Part shown: positions 63,645-64,000 of the stretch, piece after piece
Position numbering within the stretch: the stretch's first letter is position 1
How the letters are laid out: every line of letters begins with the position of its first letter
Assembly (NCBI RefSeq): GCF_050433505.1
Contig: NZ_JBNPXC010000003.1
Location: 62,001 to 126,000, forward strand
DNA: 64,000 nucleotides
Direction of reading: 5' to 3'
Source of the DNA: Methanobacterium_D oryzae
GTDB taxonomy: Archaea > Methanobacteriota > Methanobacteria > Methanobacteriales > Methanobacteriaceae
Notes under the pieces: model-generated
Databases searched by the model: none
Told to the model about the DNA's origin: nothing
The model's input: only the letters and a program-made list of their open reading frames with translations
Made by a program: the position numbers and the translations under genes

Positions 63645-64000
63645 ATGGATTTAAATATCAAAACACGGGAATACACTACCGTTGCTGAAGTATCCGGTCC
63701 TCTCATGATTGTAGAAGGTGTTGAAGGTGTTTCATATGGAGAAATTGTTGATATAATAACACCTGCAGGAGAAGAAAGAAGAGGACAAGTTCTTGAAGTA
63801 CGTGAAGGACTTGCGGTTGTACAGGTGTTTGAAGGTACAAGCGATCTTAATACTGCAACAACCAAAGTTAGATTTACAGGAGAAACAGCGCACCTTGGTG
63901 TTTCCCTTGACATGCTCGGAAGAGTATTCGGAGGTACAGGAAAACCTATAGACGGCGGACCTGAAATAATTCCAGAAAAAGAATTAGACATTAACGGGGC
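63645..64000 (+). CDS. ahaB: A-type ATP synthase subunit B, 3'-truncated by the window
   Basis: The first 118 residues are visible from ATG 63645, after GAGGT inside the end of ahaA. The sequence TREYTTVAEVSGPLMIVEGVEGVSYGEIVDI and SLDMLGRVFGGTGKPIDGGP is the N-terminal beta barrel and start of the nucleotide-binding domain of the non-catalytic subunit. The gene continues beyond the right edge; ahaD would be expected after it. Confidence 0.97.
   Translation, partial: MDLNIKTREYTTVAEVSGPLMIVEGVEGVSYGEIVDIITPAGEERRGQVLEVREGLAVVQVFEGTSDLNTATTKVRFTGETAHLGVSLDMLGRVFGGTGKPIDGGPEIIPEKELDING

Overview
The window is AT-rich archaeal DNA from a hydrogenotrophic methanogen of the order Methanobacteriales, most likely Methanobacterium or a close relative. 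The evidence is the gene content: the end of an acetyl-CoA decarbonylase/synthase operon, a six-gene pyruvate:ferredoxin oxidoreductase operon (porCDABEF), an A-type ATP synthase operon in the order H-I-K-E-C-F-A-B, a geranylgeranyl reductase for ether lipids, a methanopterin-type dihydropteroate synthase-like protein, TiaS, NadX, a DUF11 surface protein, and multi-PAS sensors. Ribosome binding sites follow GGAGG / GGTGAT and promoters are TATA-like. There is no CRISPR array and no complete mobile element; one integrase-like gene stands alone.

Layout. 1-5.0 kb: cdhE (cut by the left edge), a polyferredoxin, a DNA repair methyltransferase, a HEAT-repeat protein, and a ferredoxin/geranylgeranyl reductase pair. 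5.3-5.6 kb: tRNA-Leu(TAA) and tRNA-Thr(GGT). 5.7-14 kb: a metallophosphoesterase, a membrane protein coupled to an HTH-PhoU fusion, then the phosphate system pstS-pstS-pstC-pstA-pstB-phoU. 14-17 kb: an orphan fumarase alpha subunit and a soluble histidine kinase. 17.4-21.2 kb: por operon (minus). 21.6-27 kb: dihydropteroate synthase-like protein, a secreted Cys-rich protein, a tRNA thiolase with its ubiquitin-like sulfur carrier, a site-2 protease and a DUF89 protein. 27-33.5 kb: accessory zone with a broken CPYG/membrane gene set, a candidate structured RNA, decayed sensor sequence, a large PAS/GAF protein without kinase domain, and an integrase-like gene. 33.5-43.8 kb: DUF11 surface protein, thioredoxin/CcdA pair, NadX, a bacterial-looking HTH/DUF2975 pair, Thg1-like and JAMM proteins. 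43.8-50 kb: serA and two GT20 (trehalose-6-phosphate synthase-like) genes. 50.4-56.8 kb: HTH regulator, tiaS and a four-gene carboxylic-acid cluster. 56.9-64 kb: ATP synthase operon, cut by the right edge in ahaB.

Two things stand out. First, four genes (both GT20 paralogues, the DUF11 protein and the O6-methylguanine methyltransferase) appear to start at AUU: each has a good Shine-Dalgarno sequence 6-8 bases before an in-frame ATT, and either no ordinary start codon that would keep the conserved N-terminus or only a badly placed one. Second, the cluster at 52.9-56.8 kb (MmgE/PrpD dehydratase, a TIM-barrel protein, an Fe-S hydro-lyase alpha subunit and a short citrate-synthase-fold enzyme) forms a compact condensation/dehydration toolkit with no obvious place in the incomplete TCA cycle of these organisms. 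I propose, as a speculation that can be tested, the unassigned synthesis of the tetracarboxylic acid side chain of methanofuran. All calls come from reading the sequence; no database search was run.
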